Origin: Tubiluchus corallicola
Taxonomy: Eukaryota > Priapulida > Priapulimorpha > Priapulimorphida > Tubiluchidae
Assembly (NCBI GenBank): GCA_030141605.1
Contig: JAQGDQ010000384.1
Span: forward strand, 114,438-178,437
Direction of reading: 5' to 3'
DNA: 64,000 nucleotides
The position numbers and the translations under genes are program-made. Of the stretch, positions 27,818-37,873 are shown in pieces. Every line of letters begins with the position of its first letter. Position 1 is the stretch's first letter. A model generated the notes under the pieces. It saw only the letters and a list, made by a program, of their open reading frames with translations, had not been told where the DNA came from and made no database searches.

Positions 27818-29632
27818 ATGAAAAAGCCACTATCTTTTTTTTGGTCTACTTCTATTTTATTCGCAGCTATACTATTATTAGCCTCCTGCTCTGAAAAATC
27901 TGAAAAAGAGTTTATAAAAAGTAACTCAATCCCTTTCCCTGGGTTGGATTTCTGGGTGCCGGATAATAATTTCAGAGCCTACCTGAAAGAAATAGTTCCC
28001 GATGCCTTCACTTCCAACAGCTACCTTATCACCAATCATCCCAGTCTGGAAGATGTTAACGGAATAGGTGTAGAAAACCGGAATATTGCCTCCTTAAGTG
28101 GCATCCAGTTTTTTACAGCTGTACAGAAACTGGACTGCTCCGAAAATCAGATCACAAGTTTAGATATAAGTAAAAATACGGCTTTAAAGGAGTTGGAGTG
28201 CCATAAAAACAACCTGACCGGATTGAATGTGAGTGGGCTTACGTTAATTAAACTATATGTGGATCAGAAGATAAAGTGTGATCCTTCTATTATAGCACTT
28301 AACCCAAAGGATTGTAAATATTGGAATGGGAGCGATCTCGTCTCCTATACACCAGCTACAGACTGCTCTTCTTCTGGTTCGGATTTCTGGGTGCCGGATA
28401 ATAATTTCAGAGCCTACCTGAAAGAAATAGTTCCCGATGCCTTCACTTCCAACAGCTACCTTATCACCAATCATCCCAGTCTGGAAGATGTTAACGGAAT
28501 AGGTGTAGAAAACCGGAATATTGCCTCCTTAAGTGGCATCCAGTTTTTTACAGCTGTAAAGAAACTGGACTGCTCCGAAAATAAGATCGCAAGCTTAGAT
28601 GTAAGCAACAATACAGCTTTAAAGGATCTGGATTGCACTGGGAACCAACTCACAAACTTAAATGTAAGTAAAAATATAATCTTAAGGAAGCTGGATTGCT
28701 CTGATAATCAGCTTGCAAGCTTAAATATAAATAACAATTTAGTTTTAAAGGGACTGAACTGCACTGATAATCAGCTTGTAAGCTTAAATGTGAGTAACAA
28801 TACGGCCTTAAGGGCTCTGGAGTGTTATAAAAATAGTCTGACCAGCTTGGACGTGAGCAGGCTTAGATTATTAGAAGAACTGTCTGTAGATCAAAAAATA
28901 AAGTGCGAGCCTTCTATTACAGAACGTAACACGCGTAAGAGTAAATATTGGAATGGAAGCGATCTTATCCGCTACTACCCAACTATAGAATGCTCTTCTG
29001 GCAATCCGAATTTCTGGGTGACGGATGATAACTTCAGAGCCTACCTGAAAGAAATAGTTCCCGATGCCTTCACTGTCAAGGACTCCCTTATCTCCAACCA
29101 CTCCAGCTTGGTATCTATTACCAAAATAGATGTCAAAAACCGTAAGATTGCCTCTTTAGATGGCATACAGTTTTTTGCAGCTATACAGAAGCTGGACTGC
29201 TCCGAAAATAAGCTCACAAGCTTAGATGTAAGTAAAAATAAGTCATTAAGAGAGTTGGAGTGCCATAAAAACAACCTGGCCGGATTGGATGTGAGTGGGC
29301 TTATGTTAATTAAACTATATGTGGATCAGAATATAAAATGTGAGGCATCTATTAGAAGACTTAAAGCTCCTAACAGTAAGTATTGGAATGGAAGCGATCT
29401 TGTCCCCTACTCACCGGCTATAGACTGCTCTTCTACTAGTTCGAACCGGGTGCAGGATGATAGCTTCGGAACAGGTCTGAAAAAAGCCGATTCCAATACT
29501 GTCACTTCCAGCAATAACCTTATCACCAACAGCTCCAGCCTGAAGTCTATTATCAGAGTAGATGAAGGAAGCGGTGATGTCGCTTCTTTAGACGATGTTC
29601 AGTTTTTTACAGGTATTGATAAGCTGGATTAA
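27818..29632 (+). CDS. Leucine-rich-repeat surface lipoprotein 1
   Basis: 604 aa. The SPII signal MKKPLSFFWSTSILFAAILL ends in ASCSEK. Three modules follow, each opening FWVPDNNFRAYLKEIV and carrying 21-residue LRRs of the form LDCSENQITSLDISKNTAL, closing with KYWNGSDL and a Ser-rich link (TDCSSSGSD). The Cys at a fixed repeat position resembles the Cys ladder of internalin-J-type LRRs. The tail (RVQDDSFGTGLKKADS) is a decayed fourth module ending at KLD. It lacks the N-terminal domain present in LRR proteins 2 and 3. A surface adhesin is likely, with ligand unknown. Confidence 0.88.
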   Translation: MKKPLSFFWSTSILFAAILLLASCSEKSEKEFIKSNSIPFPGLDFWVPDNNFRAYLKEIVPDAFTSNSYLITNHPSLEDVNGIGVENRNIASLSGIQFFTAVQKLDCSENQITSLDISKNTALKELECHKNNLTGLNVSGLTLIKLYVDQKIKCDPSIIALNPKDCKYWNGSDLVSYTPATDCSSSGSDFWVPDNNFRAYLKEIVPDAFTSNSYLITNHPSLEDVNGIGVENRNIASLSGIQFFTAVKKLDCSENKIASLDVSNNTALKDLDCTGNQLTNLNVSKNIILRKLDCSDNQLASLNINNNLVLKGLNCTDNQLVSLNVSNNTALRALECYKNSLTSLDVSRLRLLEELSVDQKIKCEPSITERNTRKSKYWNGSDLIRYYPTIECSSGNPNFWVTDDNFRAYLKEIVPDAFTVKDSLISNHSSLVSITKIDVKNRKIASLDGIQFFAAIQKLDCSENKLTSLDVSKNKSLRELECHKNNLAGLDVSGLMLIKLYVDQNIKCEASIRRLKAPNSKYWNGSDLVPYSPAIDCSSTSSNRVQDDSFGTGLKKADSNTVTSSNNLITNSSSLKSIIRVDEGSGDVASLDDVQFFTGIDKLD

Positions 29633-29696
29633 TTGTTTCGAGAATGTGAGTGGAGTTATGTTATGTAAACTTATGTGTAGATCAGAATATATGTGG

Positions 29697-29748
29697 AAGC
29701 AGTCCATCATCGGAGAGTAGCCGATAATGGACTGCTTTTAATTTTTTT
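29697..29748 (+). terminator. Terminator after LRR gene 1
   Basis: An imperfect 17-bp stem, AAGCAGTCCATCATCGG paired with CCGATAATGGACTGCTT, then TTAATTTTTTT. It lies 65 bases beyond the stop codon. An identical structure follows LRR gene 2. Confidence 0.8.
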
Positions 29749-29924
29749 ATCAGAGCAAGCGCATAATAGTTTATCAGGATGTTCTGCCACAACAAGGTGT
29801 GCAGGAACTTGTGTAAAAGTAAAAAAACATAAAACCCCAGTGCTATTTTCTGCAGGCAGTACAGAGCTAAGCATCTTTTGTAATACTCCTATCTCCTTTT
29901 AACCCTGTTTTTCAGTTTACCCTG

Positions 29925-30070
29925 CTAATAGAAAATAGGACACCTCCAGGGCTTATCATCATATGTACCAAAGCTCCAGCCAACGAAAATTCAACATAAG
30001 AACCCGGACCTGTATCGTAGTATATGCCTTCATACTCTGCCATATTAGTTGCAGAAAAGATACCTACCCA
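29925..30070 (-). pseudogene. Remnant of a GLUG-lipoprotein C-terminus, copy 1
   Basis: Minus-strand reading gives ATNMAEYEGIYYDTGPGS and, after a one-base shift, VGWSFGTYDDKPWRCPIFY then stop. This matches the C-terminal signature of the GLUG family (GWQFGNSEDTPWLWQ...LYWQ). No other part of such a gene is present. Confidence 0.7.
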
Positions 30071-30173
30071 ATTTAATTTAAGTTAACAAAAATTTAAATT
30101 ATTTAAAGCTCAAAAAACAGCTTAAAAAGTAAATTGCGGACTCTTATTTTTAGTTTAATTAAAATTTTACGAT

Positions 30174-33014
30174 ATGAAAAAGCCACTATCTTTTTTTTGG
30201 TGTACTTCTATTTTATTCGCAGCTATACTATTATTACCCTCTTGCTATAAAAAAGAGGTAGTAGAAGATAACCGCACCTGGAATGGAGATGCTCCATTGA
30301 AAAGCCAAGAAGACTTGAACAATTTTTCTAATGACTATACTGAGGTAACTGGCAAATTGCAAATAGGTAGTGACGACGGTTCTTCGGATATAACTGATCT
30401 TAGACCCTTGGGGTCTATTACCCGTGTAGATGATTTAGATATACGACGCAATAAAAATCTTAAAAGCCTGGAAGGCCTGAACATAGAGAAAGTAGAAGGA
30501 CTTGTATCCATACTGGGCAATGACGGGCTGAACGATATGGATGGGCTGGAGGATTTGGTATCCGTAAAGGGGGGGATAATTATTGACAGCAACAGCAGCT
30601 TGCAAAGTTTGGGTGGATTAAGCAGCTTGGAGTTAGTCGGCGGGAACCTGACAGTTACAAATAATAAGGAGCTGAATAAGAATGGTTACTGTGTGATAAA
30701 ACCGCTGCTAAGCAATAGTAGTGTAGGAGGCAGCGTAGAGATATCCGGTAATAGGGATAACCCTACAGTAGAGGGCATACTAGAAATGGACTGTAATTCA
30801 GACCTTTTCTGGGTGACAGATGATAACTTCAGAGACTACCTGAAAGGAATAGTTGCCAACGCGTTCAACACCAAAAACTACCTTATTACCACCCATTCCA
30901 GTCTGGGAAATGTTACCGAAATAGATGTCGAAAAACGTAAGATTACCTCTTTAAGTGGCATTCAGTTTTTTACAAATGTACAGGAGCTGGACTGCTCCGA
31001 AAATCAGATCACAAGTTTAGATATAAGTAATAATACGGCTTTAAAGAATCTGGATTGCGAAAGCAATCAGCTCACAAGCTTAGATGTAAGTAATAATACG
31101 AATTTGAAGGATCTAGAGTGTTATAAAAACAGTCTGACCAGCTTGGACGTGAGCGGGCTTACACAATTAATAAAGTTGTCTGTAGATCATAATATAAAGT
31201 GCGACCCTTCTATTATAGCACTTAACCCTTCTGACAGTAAATATTGGAATGGAAGCGATCTTGTCCCCTATTCACCAGCTACAGACTGCTCTTCTTCTGG
31301 CTCGGATTTCTGGGTGCCGGATAATAACTTCAGAGCCTACCTGAAAGAAATAGTTCCTAGTGCCTTCACTTCCAACGACTATCTTGTCACCAACCATTCC
31401 AGCCTGGAATCTGTTACCGAAATAGATGTCGATGACCAGAATATTGCCTCTTTAAATGGCATTCAGTTTTTTACAAATGTACAGGAGCTGGACTGCTCCG
31501 AAAATCAGCTCACAAGCTTAGATGTAAGTAATAATACGAATTTGAAGGATCTAGAGTGTTATAAAAACAGTCTGACCAGCTTGGACGTGAGCGGGCTTAC
31601 ACAATTAATAAAGTTGTCTGTAGATCATAATATAAAGTGCGACCCTTCTATTATAGCACTTAACCCTTCTGACAGTAAATATTGGAATGAGTGCGACCTT
31701 GTCTCCTATACACCAGCTACAGACTGCTCTTCTTCTGGTTCGGATTTCTGGGTGCCGGATAATAATTTCAGAGCCTACCTGAAAGAAATAGTTCCCGATG
31801 CCTTCACTTCCAACGACCACCTTATCACCAATCATCCCAGTCTGGAAGATGTTAACGGAATAGGTGTAGAAAACCGGAATATTGCCTCCTTAAGTGGCAT
31901 CCAGTTTTTTACAGCTGTAAAGAAACTGGACTGCTCCGAAAATAAGATCGCAAGCTTAGATGTAAGCAACAATATAGCTTTAATGGATCTGGATTGCACT
32001 GGGAACCAACTCACAAACTTAAATGTAAGTAACAATATAATCTTAAGGAAGCTGGATTGCTCTGATAATCAGCTTGCAAGCTTAAATATAAATAACAATT
32101 TAGTTTTAAAGGGACTGAACTGCACTGATAATCAGCTTGTAAGCTTAAATGTGAGTAACAATACGGCCTTAAGGGCTCTGGAGTGTTATAAAAATAGTCT
32201 GACCAGCTTGGACGTGAGCAGGCTTAGATTATTAGAAGAACTGTCTGTAGATCAAAAAATAAAGTGCGAGCCTTCTATTATAGCACTTAACCCTTCTGAC
32301 AGTAAATATTGGAATGGAAGCGATCTTATCCGCTACTACCCAACTATAGAATGCTCTTCTGGCAATCCGAATTTCTGGGTGACGGATGATAACTTCAGAG
32401 CCTACCTGAAAGAAATAGTTCCCGATGCCTTCACTGTCAAGGACTCCCTTATCTCCAACCACTCCAGCTTGGTATCTATTACCAAAATAGATGTCAAAAA
32501 CCGTAAGATTGCCTCTTTAGATGGCATACAGTTTTTTGCAGCTATACAGAAGCTGGACTGCTCCGAAAATAAGCTCACAAGCTTAGATGTAAGTAAAAAT
32601 AAGTCATTAAGAGAGTTGGAGTGCTATAAAAACAACCTGGCCGGATTGGATGTGAGTGGGCTTATGTTAATTAAACTATATGTGGATCAGAATATAAAAT
32701 GTGAGGCATCTATTAGAAGACTTAACGCTCCTAACAGTAAGTATTGGAATGGAAGCGATCTTGTCCCCTACTCACCGGCTATAGACTGCTCTTCTCCGGC
32801 TATAGACTGCTCTTCTACTAGTTCGAACCGGGTGCAGGATGATAGCTTCGGAACAGGTCTGAAAAAAGCCGATTCCAATACCGTCACTTCCAGCAATAAC
32901 CTTATCACCAACAGCTCCAGCCTGAAGTCTATTATCAGAGTAGATGAAGGAAGCGGTGATGTCGCTTCTTTAGACGATGTTCAGTTTTTTACAGGTATTG
33001 ATAAGCTGGATTAA
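30174..33014 (+). CDS. Leucine-rich-repeat surface lipoprotein 2
   Basis: 946 aa. The SPII signal is the same as in protein 1 with Cys after LLPS. Residues of about 35-205 form an extra receptor-L-like LRR domain (ITDLRPLGSITRVDDLDIR, LKSLEGLNIEKVEGLVSI, GGNLTVTNNKEL). Four FW-module units follow, each with Cys-ladder LRRs of 21 residues and a KYWN close. The last two units and tail are nearly identical to those of LRR protein 1, while the N-terminal third is nearly identical to LRR protein 3. The gene is therefore a mosaic of its neighbours. A small in-frame duplication (IDCSSPAIDCSS) sits near the C-terminus. Confidence 0.9.
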   Translation: MKKPLSFFWCTSILFAAILLLPSCYKKEVVEDNRTWNGDAPLKSQEDLNNFSNDYTEVTGKLQIGSDDGSSDITDLRPLGSITRVDDLDIRRNKNLKSLEGLNIEKVEGLVSILGNDGLNDMDGLEDLVSVKGGIIIDSNSSLQSLGGLSSLELVGGNLTVTNNKELNKNGYCVIKPLLSNSSVGGSVEISGNRDNPTVEGILEMDCNSDLFWVTDDNFRDYLKGIVANAFNTKNYLITTHSSLGNVTEIDVEKRKITSLSGIQFFTNVQELDCSENQITSLDISNNTALKNLDCESNQLTSLDVSNNTNLKDLECYKNSLTSLDVSGLTQLIKLSVDHNIKCDPSIIALNPSDSKYWNGSDLVPYSPATDCSSSGSDFWVPDNNFRAYLKEIVPSAFTSNDYLVTNHSSLESVTEIDVDDQNIASLNGIQFFTNVQELDCSENQLTSLDVSNNTNLKDLECYKNSLTSLDVSGLTQLIKLSVDHNIKCDPSIIALNPSDSKYWNECDLVSYTPATDCSSSGSDFWVPDNNFRAYLKEIVPDAFTSNDHLITNHPSLEDVNGIGVENRNIASLSGIQFFTAVKKLDCSENKIASLDVSNNIALMDLDCTGNQLTNLNVSNNIILRKLDCSDNQLASLNINNNLVLKGLNCTDNQLVSLNVSNNTALRALECYKNSLTSLDVSRLRLLEELSVDQKIKCEPSIIALNPSDSKYWNGSDLIRYYPTIECSSGNPNFWVTDDNFRAYLKEIVPDAFTVKDSLISNHSSLVSITKIDVKNRKIASLDGIQFFAAIQKLDCSENKLTSLDVSKNKSLRELECYKNNLAGLDVSGLMLIKLYVDQNIKCEASIRRLNAPNSKYWNGSDLVPYSPAIDCSSPAIDCSSTSSNRVQDDSFGTGLKKADSNTVTSSNNLITNSSSLKSIIRVDEGSGDVASLDDVQFFTGIDKLD
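32775..32816 (+). repeat. 21-bp in-frame tandem duplication in LRR gene 2
   Basis: Two exact copies of CCGGCTATAGACTGCTCTTC+T, 32775-32795 and 32796-32816. LRR gene 1 has a single copy at the same place. This adds seven residues to the Ser-rich link. Confidence 0.95.
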
Positions 33015-33078
33015 TTGTTTCGAGAATGTGAGTGGAGTTATGTTATGTAAACTTATGTGTAGATCAGAATATATGTGG

Positions 33079-33130
33079 AAGCAGTCCATCATCGGAGAGT
33101 AGCCGATAATGGACTGCTTTTAATTTTTTT
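33079..33130 (+). terminator. Terminator after LRR gene 2
   Basis: Same imperfect stem and T tract as the terminator at 29697-29748, 65 bases after the stop codon. Confidence 0.8.
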
Positions 33131-33305
33131 ATCAGAGCAAGCGCATAATAGTTTATCAGGATGTTCTGCCACAACAAGGTGTGCAGGAACTTGTGTAAAA
33201 GTAAAAAAACATAAAACCCCAGTGCTATTTTCTGCAGGCAGTACAGAGCTAAGCATCTTTTGTAATACTCCTATCTCCTTTTAACCCTGTTTTCAGTTTA
33301 CCCTG

Positions 33306-33450
33306 CTAATAGAAAATAGGACACCTCCAGGGCTTATCATCATATGTGCCAAAGCTCCAGCCAACGAAAATTCAACATAAGAACCCGGACCTGTATCGTA
33401 GTATATGCCTTCATACTCTGCCATACTAGTTGCAGAAAAGACACCTACCC
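33306..33450 (-). pseudogene. Remnant of a GLUG-lipoprotein C-terminus, copy 2
   Basis: Duplicate of the 29925-30070 remnant, carried along in the spacer. It has the same frameshift and the same stop after CPIFY. Confidence 0.7.
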
Positions 33451-33554
33451 AATTTAATTTAAGTTAACAAAAATTTAAATTATTTAAAGCTCAAAAAACA
33501 GCTTAAAAAGTAAATTGCGGACTCTTATTTTTAGTTTAATTAAAATTTTACGAT

Positions 33555-36500
33555 ATGAAAAAGCCACTATCTTTTTTTTGGTGTACTTCTATTTTATTCG
33601 CAGCTATACTATTATTACCCTCTTGCTATAAAAAAGAGGTAGTAGAAGATAACCGCACCTGGAATGGAGATGCTCCATTGAAAAGCCAAGAAGACTTGAA
33701 CAATTTTTCTAATGACTATACTGAGGTAGCTGGCAAATTGCAAATAGGTAGTGACGACGGTTCTTCGGATATAACTGATCTTAGACCCTTGGGGTCTATT
33801 ACCCGTGTAGATGATTTAGATATACGACGCAATAAAAATCTTAAAAGCCTGGAAGGCCTGAACATAGAGAAAGTAGAAGGACTTGTATCCATACTGGACA
33901 ATGACGGGCTGAACGATATGGATGGGCTGGAGGATTTGGTATCCGTAAAGGGGGGGATAATTATTGACAGCAACAGCAGCTTGCAAAGTTTGGGTGGATT
34001 ACGCAGCTTGGAGTTAGTCGGCGGGAACCTGACAGTTACAAATAATAAGGAGCTGAATAAGAATGGTTACTGTGTGATAAAACCGCTGCTAAGCAATAGT
34101 AGTGTAGGAGGCAGCGTAGAGATATCCGGTAATAGGGATAACCCTACAGTAGAGGGCATACTAGAAATGGACTGTAATTCAGACCTTTTCTGGGTGACAG
34201 ATGATAACTTCAGAGACTACCTGAAAGGAATAGTTGCCAACGCGTTCAACACCAAAAACTACCTTATTACCACCCATTCCAGTCTGGGAAATGTTACCGA
34301 AATAGATGTCGAAAAACGTAAGATTACCTCTTTAAGTGGCATTCAGTTTTTTACAAATGTACAGGAGCTGGACTGCTCCGAAAATCAGATCACAAGTTTA
34401 GATATAAGTAATAATACGGCTTTAAAGAATCTGGATTGCGAAAGCAATCAGCTCACAAGCTTAGATGTAAGTAAAAATACGGCTTTGACAGATCTGGACT
34501 GCTCCGAAAATCAAATCACAAGCTTAGATGTAAGTAATAATACGAATTTGAAGGATCTAGAGTGTTATAAAAACAGTCTGACCAGCTTGGACGTGAGCAG
34601 GCTTACACAATTAATAAAGTTGTCTGTAGATCATAATATAAAGTGCGACCCTTCTATTATAGCACTTAACCCTTCTGACAGTAAATATTGGAATGGAAGC
34701 GATCTTGTCCCCTATTCACCAGCTACAGACTGCTCTTCTTCTGGCTCGGATTTCTGGGTGACGGATAATAACTTCAGAGCCTACCTGAAAGGAATAGTTC
34801 CTAGTGCCTTCACTTCCAACGACTATCTTGTCACCAACCATTCCAGCCTGGAATCTGTTACCGAAATAGATGTCGATGACCAGAATATTGCCTCTTTAAA
34901 TGGCATTCAGTTTTTTACAAATGTACAGGAGCTGGACTGCTCCGAAAATCAGATCACAAGTTTAGATATAAGTAAAAATACGGCTTTAAAGAATCTGGAT
35001 TGCGAAAGCAATCAGCTCACAAGCTTAGATGTAAGTAATAATACGGCTTTAAAGAATCTGGATTGCGAAAGCAATCAGCTCACAAGCTTAGATGTAAGTA
35101 AAAATACGGCTCTAGAAGAGCTGGATTGCTATGAAAATCAGCTCACAAGCTTAAATGTAAGTAATAATACGAATTTGAAGGATCTAGAGTGTTATAAAAA
35201 CAGTCTGACCAGCTTGGACGTGAGCGGGCTTACACAATTAATAAAGTTGTCTGTAGATCATAATATAAAGTGCGACCCTTCTATTATAGCACTTAACCCT
35301 TCTGACAGTAAATATTGGAATGGGAGCGACCTTGTCCCCTATTCACCAGCTATAGACTGCTCTTCTTCTGGTTCGGATTTCTGGGTGACGGATAATAATT
35401 TCAGAGCCTACCTAAAATTGGTAGTCCCCAATGCCTTCACTTCCAACGACCACCTTATCACCACCCATTCCAGTCTGGAATCTGTTACCGAAATAGATGT
35501 CGATGACCAGAATATTGCCTCTTTAAATGGCATTCAGTTTTTTACAAATGTACAGGAGCTGGACTGCTCCGAAAATCAGATCACAAGCTTAGATATAAGT
35601 AAAAATACGGCTTTAAAGAATCTAGATTGCGAAAGCAATCAGCTCACAAGCTTAGATGTAAGTAAAAATACGGCTCTAGAAGAGCTGGATTGCTATGAAA
35701 ATCAGCTCACAAGCTTAAATGTAAGTAATAATACGAATTTGAAGGATCTAGAGTGTTATAAAAACAGTCTGACCAGCTTGGACGTGAGCGGGCTTACACA
35801 ATTAATAAAGTTGTCTGTAGATCATAATATAAAGTGCGACCCTTCTATTATAGCACTTAACCCTTCTGACAGTAAATATTGGAATGGGAGCGACCTTGTC
35901 CCCTATTCACCAGCTACAGACTGCTCTTCTTCTGGTTCGGATTTCTGGGTGCCGGATAATAACTTCAGAGCCTACCTAAAATTGGTAGTCCCCAATGCCT
36001 TCACTTCCAACGACCACCTTATCACCACCCATTCCAGTCTGGGATATGTTACCGAAATAGATGTCGAAAGACGTAGCATTGCCTCCTTAGACGGCGTTCA
36101 GTTTTTTACAAATGTACAGAAACTAGACTGCTCCGAAAATCAGATCACAAGCTTAGATATAAGTAAAAATACGGCTTTATGGGATCTGGATTGTGAAAGC
36201 AATCGGATCACAAGCTTAGATATAAGTAAAAATACGGCTCTACTAGAGCTGGATTGTTCCAAAAATCAACTTACAAACTTAGATGTAAGTAAAAATACGG
36301 CTCTACTAGAGCTGGATTGCGAAAGCAATCAGCTCACAAGCTTAGATATAAGTAAAAATACAGCTTTAAAGGAGCTGGATTGTTCCAAAAATCAACTTAC
36401 AAACTTAGATGTAAGTAAAAATACGGCTCTACTAGAGCTGGATTGCGAAAGCAAGCTTAGATGTAAGTAAAAATACGAAATTGACGGATCTAGAGTGTTA

Positions 36501-36669
36501 TAAAAACAGACTGACCAGTTTGGACGTGAGCAAGCTTGAATCATTATATGAGTTGTCTGTAGATCAACAAATAAGGTGTGAGCCTTCTATTAAAGCACGT
36601 AATCCGCGTGAGAGTAAGTACTGGAACGGAAACACTCTTGTCGACTACTCTCCGAGAATGGAGTGTTGA
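33555..36669 (+). pseudogene. Leucine-rich-repeat surface lipoprotein 3, frameshifted near the 3' end
   Basis: The first frame gives 971 aa to a stop at 36468-36470. It has the same signal and receptor-L-like domain as protein 2 (three residue differences in that domain), then four FW-modules with more LRRs per module. At 36451 the expected GCAATCAGCTCACAAGCTTAG reads GCAAGCTTAG: 11 bases are missing between two CAA triplets. The remaining frame (SLDVSKNTKLTDLECYKN, KYWNGNTLVDYSPRMEC) continues to 36669 and supplies the normal module end. The truncated 971-aa product may still be made and exported. Whether it is broken for good or can revert is unknown. Confidence 0.88.
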
Positions 36670-36877
36670 CTACTCTTCTAATCAAGACGAAGTAAAAGGA
36701 GGTACTGTATTGTGCAACACGCCCTTTTATCTCTTTATCAGGACAAAAAATATAAAAAAGGAGCTCGGCCTCCAGACTATTGCTTATCCACATAATGCGG
36801 CAAATAAAATGCAGATATGTCGAGGAGGTTTTTGTATAAATTGCCAGGGTTTTTTAGATTTGTAGTCGTAAATATAT

Positions 36878-36952
36878 CGGGGTGTAGCTCAGCTTGGTTA
36901 GAGTACGCGTCTGGGGGGCGTGGGGTCGGAGGTTCAAATCCTCTCATCCCGA
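36878..36952 (+). tRNA. tRNA-Pro (GGG anticodon)
   Basis: 75 nt cloverleaf. The acceptor CGGGGTG pairs with CATCCCG. The D arm is GCTCAGCTTGGTTAGAGT, the anticodon loop CTGGGGG has GGG at 34-36, and the T arm is GGAGGTTCAAATCCTC. No CCA is encoded. Confidence 0.92.
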
Positions 36953-36960
36953 CTTAACGA

Positions 36961-36992
36961 GACGAGTTGGTTTTTTACCTCCTCGTCTTTTT
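36961..36992 (+). terminator. Terminator after tRNA-Pro
   Basis: Stem GACGAG paired with CTCGTC and then a run of seven T. Confidence 0.7.
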
Positions 36993-36994
36993 TT

Positions 36995-37020
36995 CCTGCC
37001 ATTCGGCAGGAATTTTTTTT
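36995..37020 (+). terminator. Second terminator hairpin after tRNA-Pro
   Basis: CCTGCC paired with GGCAGG around ATTC, followed by AA and eight T. Confidence 0.75.
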
Positions 37021-37025
37021 GCCCC

Positions 37026-37873
37026 TGTTTAACTTCAAAACTTATTGGACAAATTGATGCTTAAAGTTAAGAGATAGTTTTATAATTCAAATTCTCTTTT
37101 TTATGGTGATGATAATTCACTGTTGACTTGTTGGAAATTCGCAGAGTTTTCAATAAATCAAAAGTGATACACTGCGATTTTCTGATTCCTTTTTCTTCTT
37201 TCATTTAGCGCTTTTATTTTAATGTTTTCACGATTGCCCAGTAACTGTTTTTGCCTTCCAAAATACACGTCGGCAGGTGTAACATTCTTGAGTGATTCAT
37301 GATACCGGTGGTTGTTGTAATTATATACAAACTCCTGTAGAACCGTCCTTAGTTCATCAGGAAAGTAGTAGTTATCCAACTTTACCTGATTTTTCATGGT
37401 GCGGTGGTAATGCTCAATTTTCCCTTGTGTTTGAGGGTGGTATGGGGCTACACGTAAATGTCCCATTTTGGTGTCTTTTAAAAAGCTTTGAAACTCGTTT
37501 GATATGTAGCACGCTCCATTATCGGAGAGTAACCTGGGACAATCGTCTGCAGGTATTTTGGCCGTATAAAGCCTTTTGAATAACATGCTTGGCATCGGCC
37601 GACTCCATTGCTTTGGCAAAGCTCCCAGGTGACGATATACCTTGAATAATCGTCCATTACGGTAGCCAAATAATACCAGCCCCATCCAATGATTTTAAAG
37701 TAGGTGAAATCGGTTTGCCATTGCTGGTGCACACGCGTGGTCTTATCTTTAAACTCATTTGTTCGGTAGTCTGTTTTTTTGCCTTAATCTTACTCGTTTT
37801 TATCGGTTATAATTTAAGAAATGTCTCTCTTAATTTTTAAACCAATTTGTCCGAATTAAGCTGAAGATTTACA
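37026..37873 (-). mobile_element. Degenerate short IS, copy 2 of 3
   Basis: 848 bp with the same ends as copy 1 (TGTTTAACTTC and, inverted, TGTAAATCTTCAGC). It lies directly after the tRNA-Pro terminators and truncates the C39 peptidase gene at its other edge. No target duplication is seen. Confidence 0.85.
37158..37785 (-). pseudogene. IS transposase catalytic domain, frameshifted, copy 2
   Basis: This copy keeps the DDYSRYIVTWELC region that copies 1 and 3 have lost, but it has its own indels just after it (near 37570-37610), so LLSDNGACYIS falls in another frame. The upstream ATG has become ATT. The catalytic core otherwise matches the other copies. Confidence 0.78.

Larger units (their letters stand above)
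33015..33554 (+). repeat. Near-exact copy of the 29633-30173 intergenic region
   Basis: Compared base by base, only about four differences are seen over 540 bp: one T fewer in a T run and three substitutions. The duplicated unit is therefore gene plus spacer, about 3.38 kb (30174-33554 against 33555 onward). Confidence 0.92.

Noticed and set aside
29693-29902. 69-aa frames after LRR genes 1 and 2 as small genes
   Set aside because: They overlap the terminator hairpin and are exact by-products of the duplicated spacer, with no coding features.
27818-36669. Regular 63-bp repeats considered as a CRISPR-like array
   Set aside because: The repeats are coding, keep the frame, have no unique spacers, and encode 21-residue LRRs.
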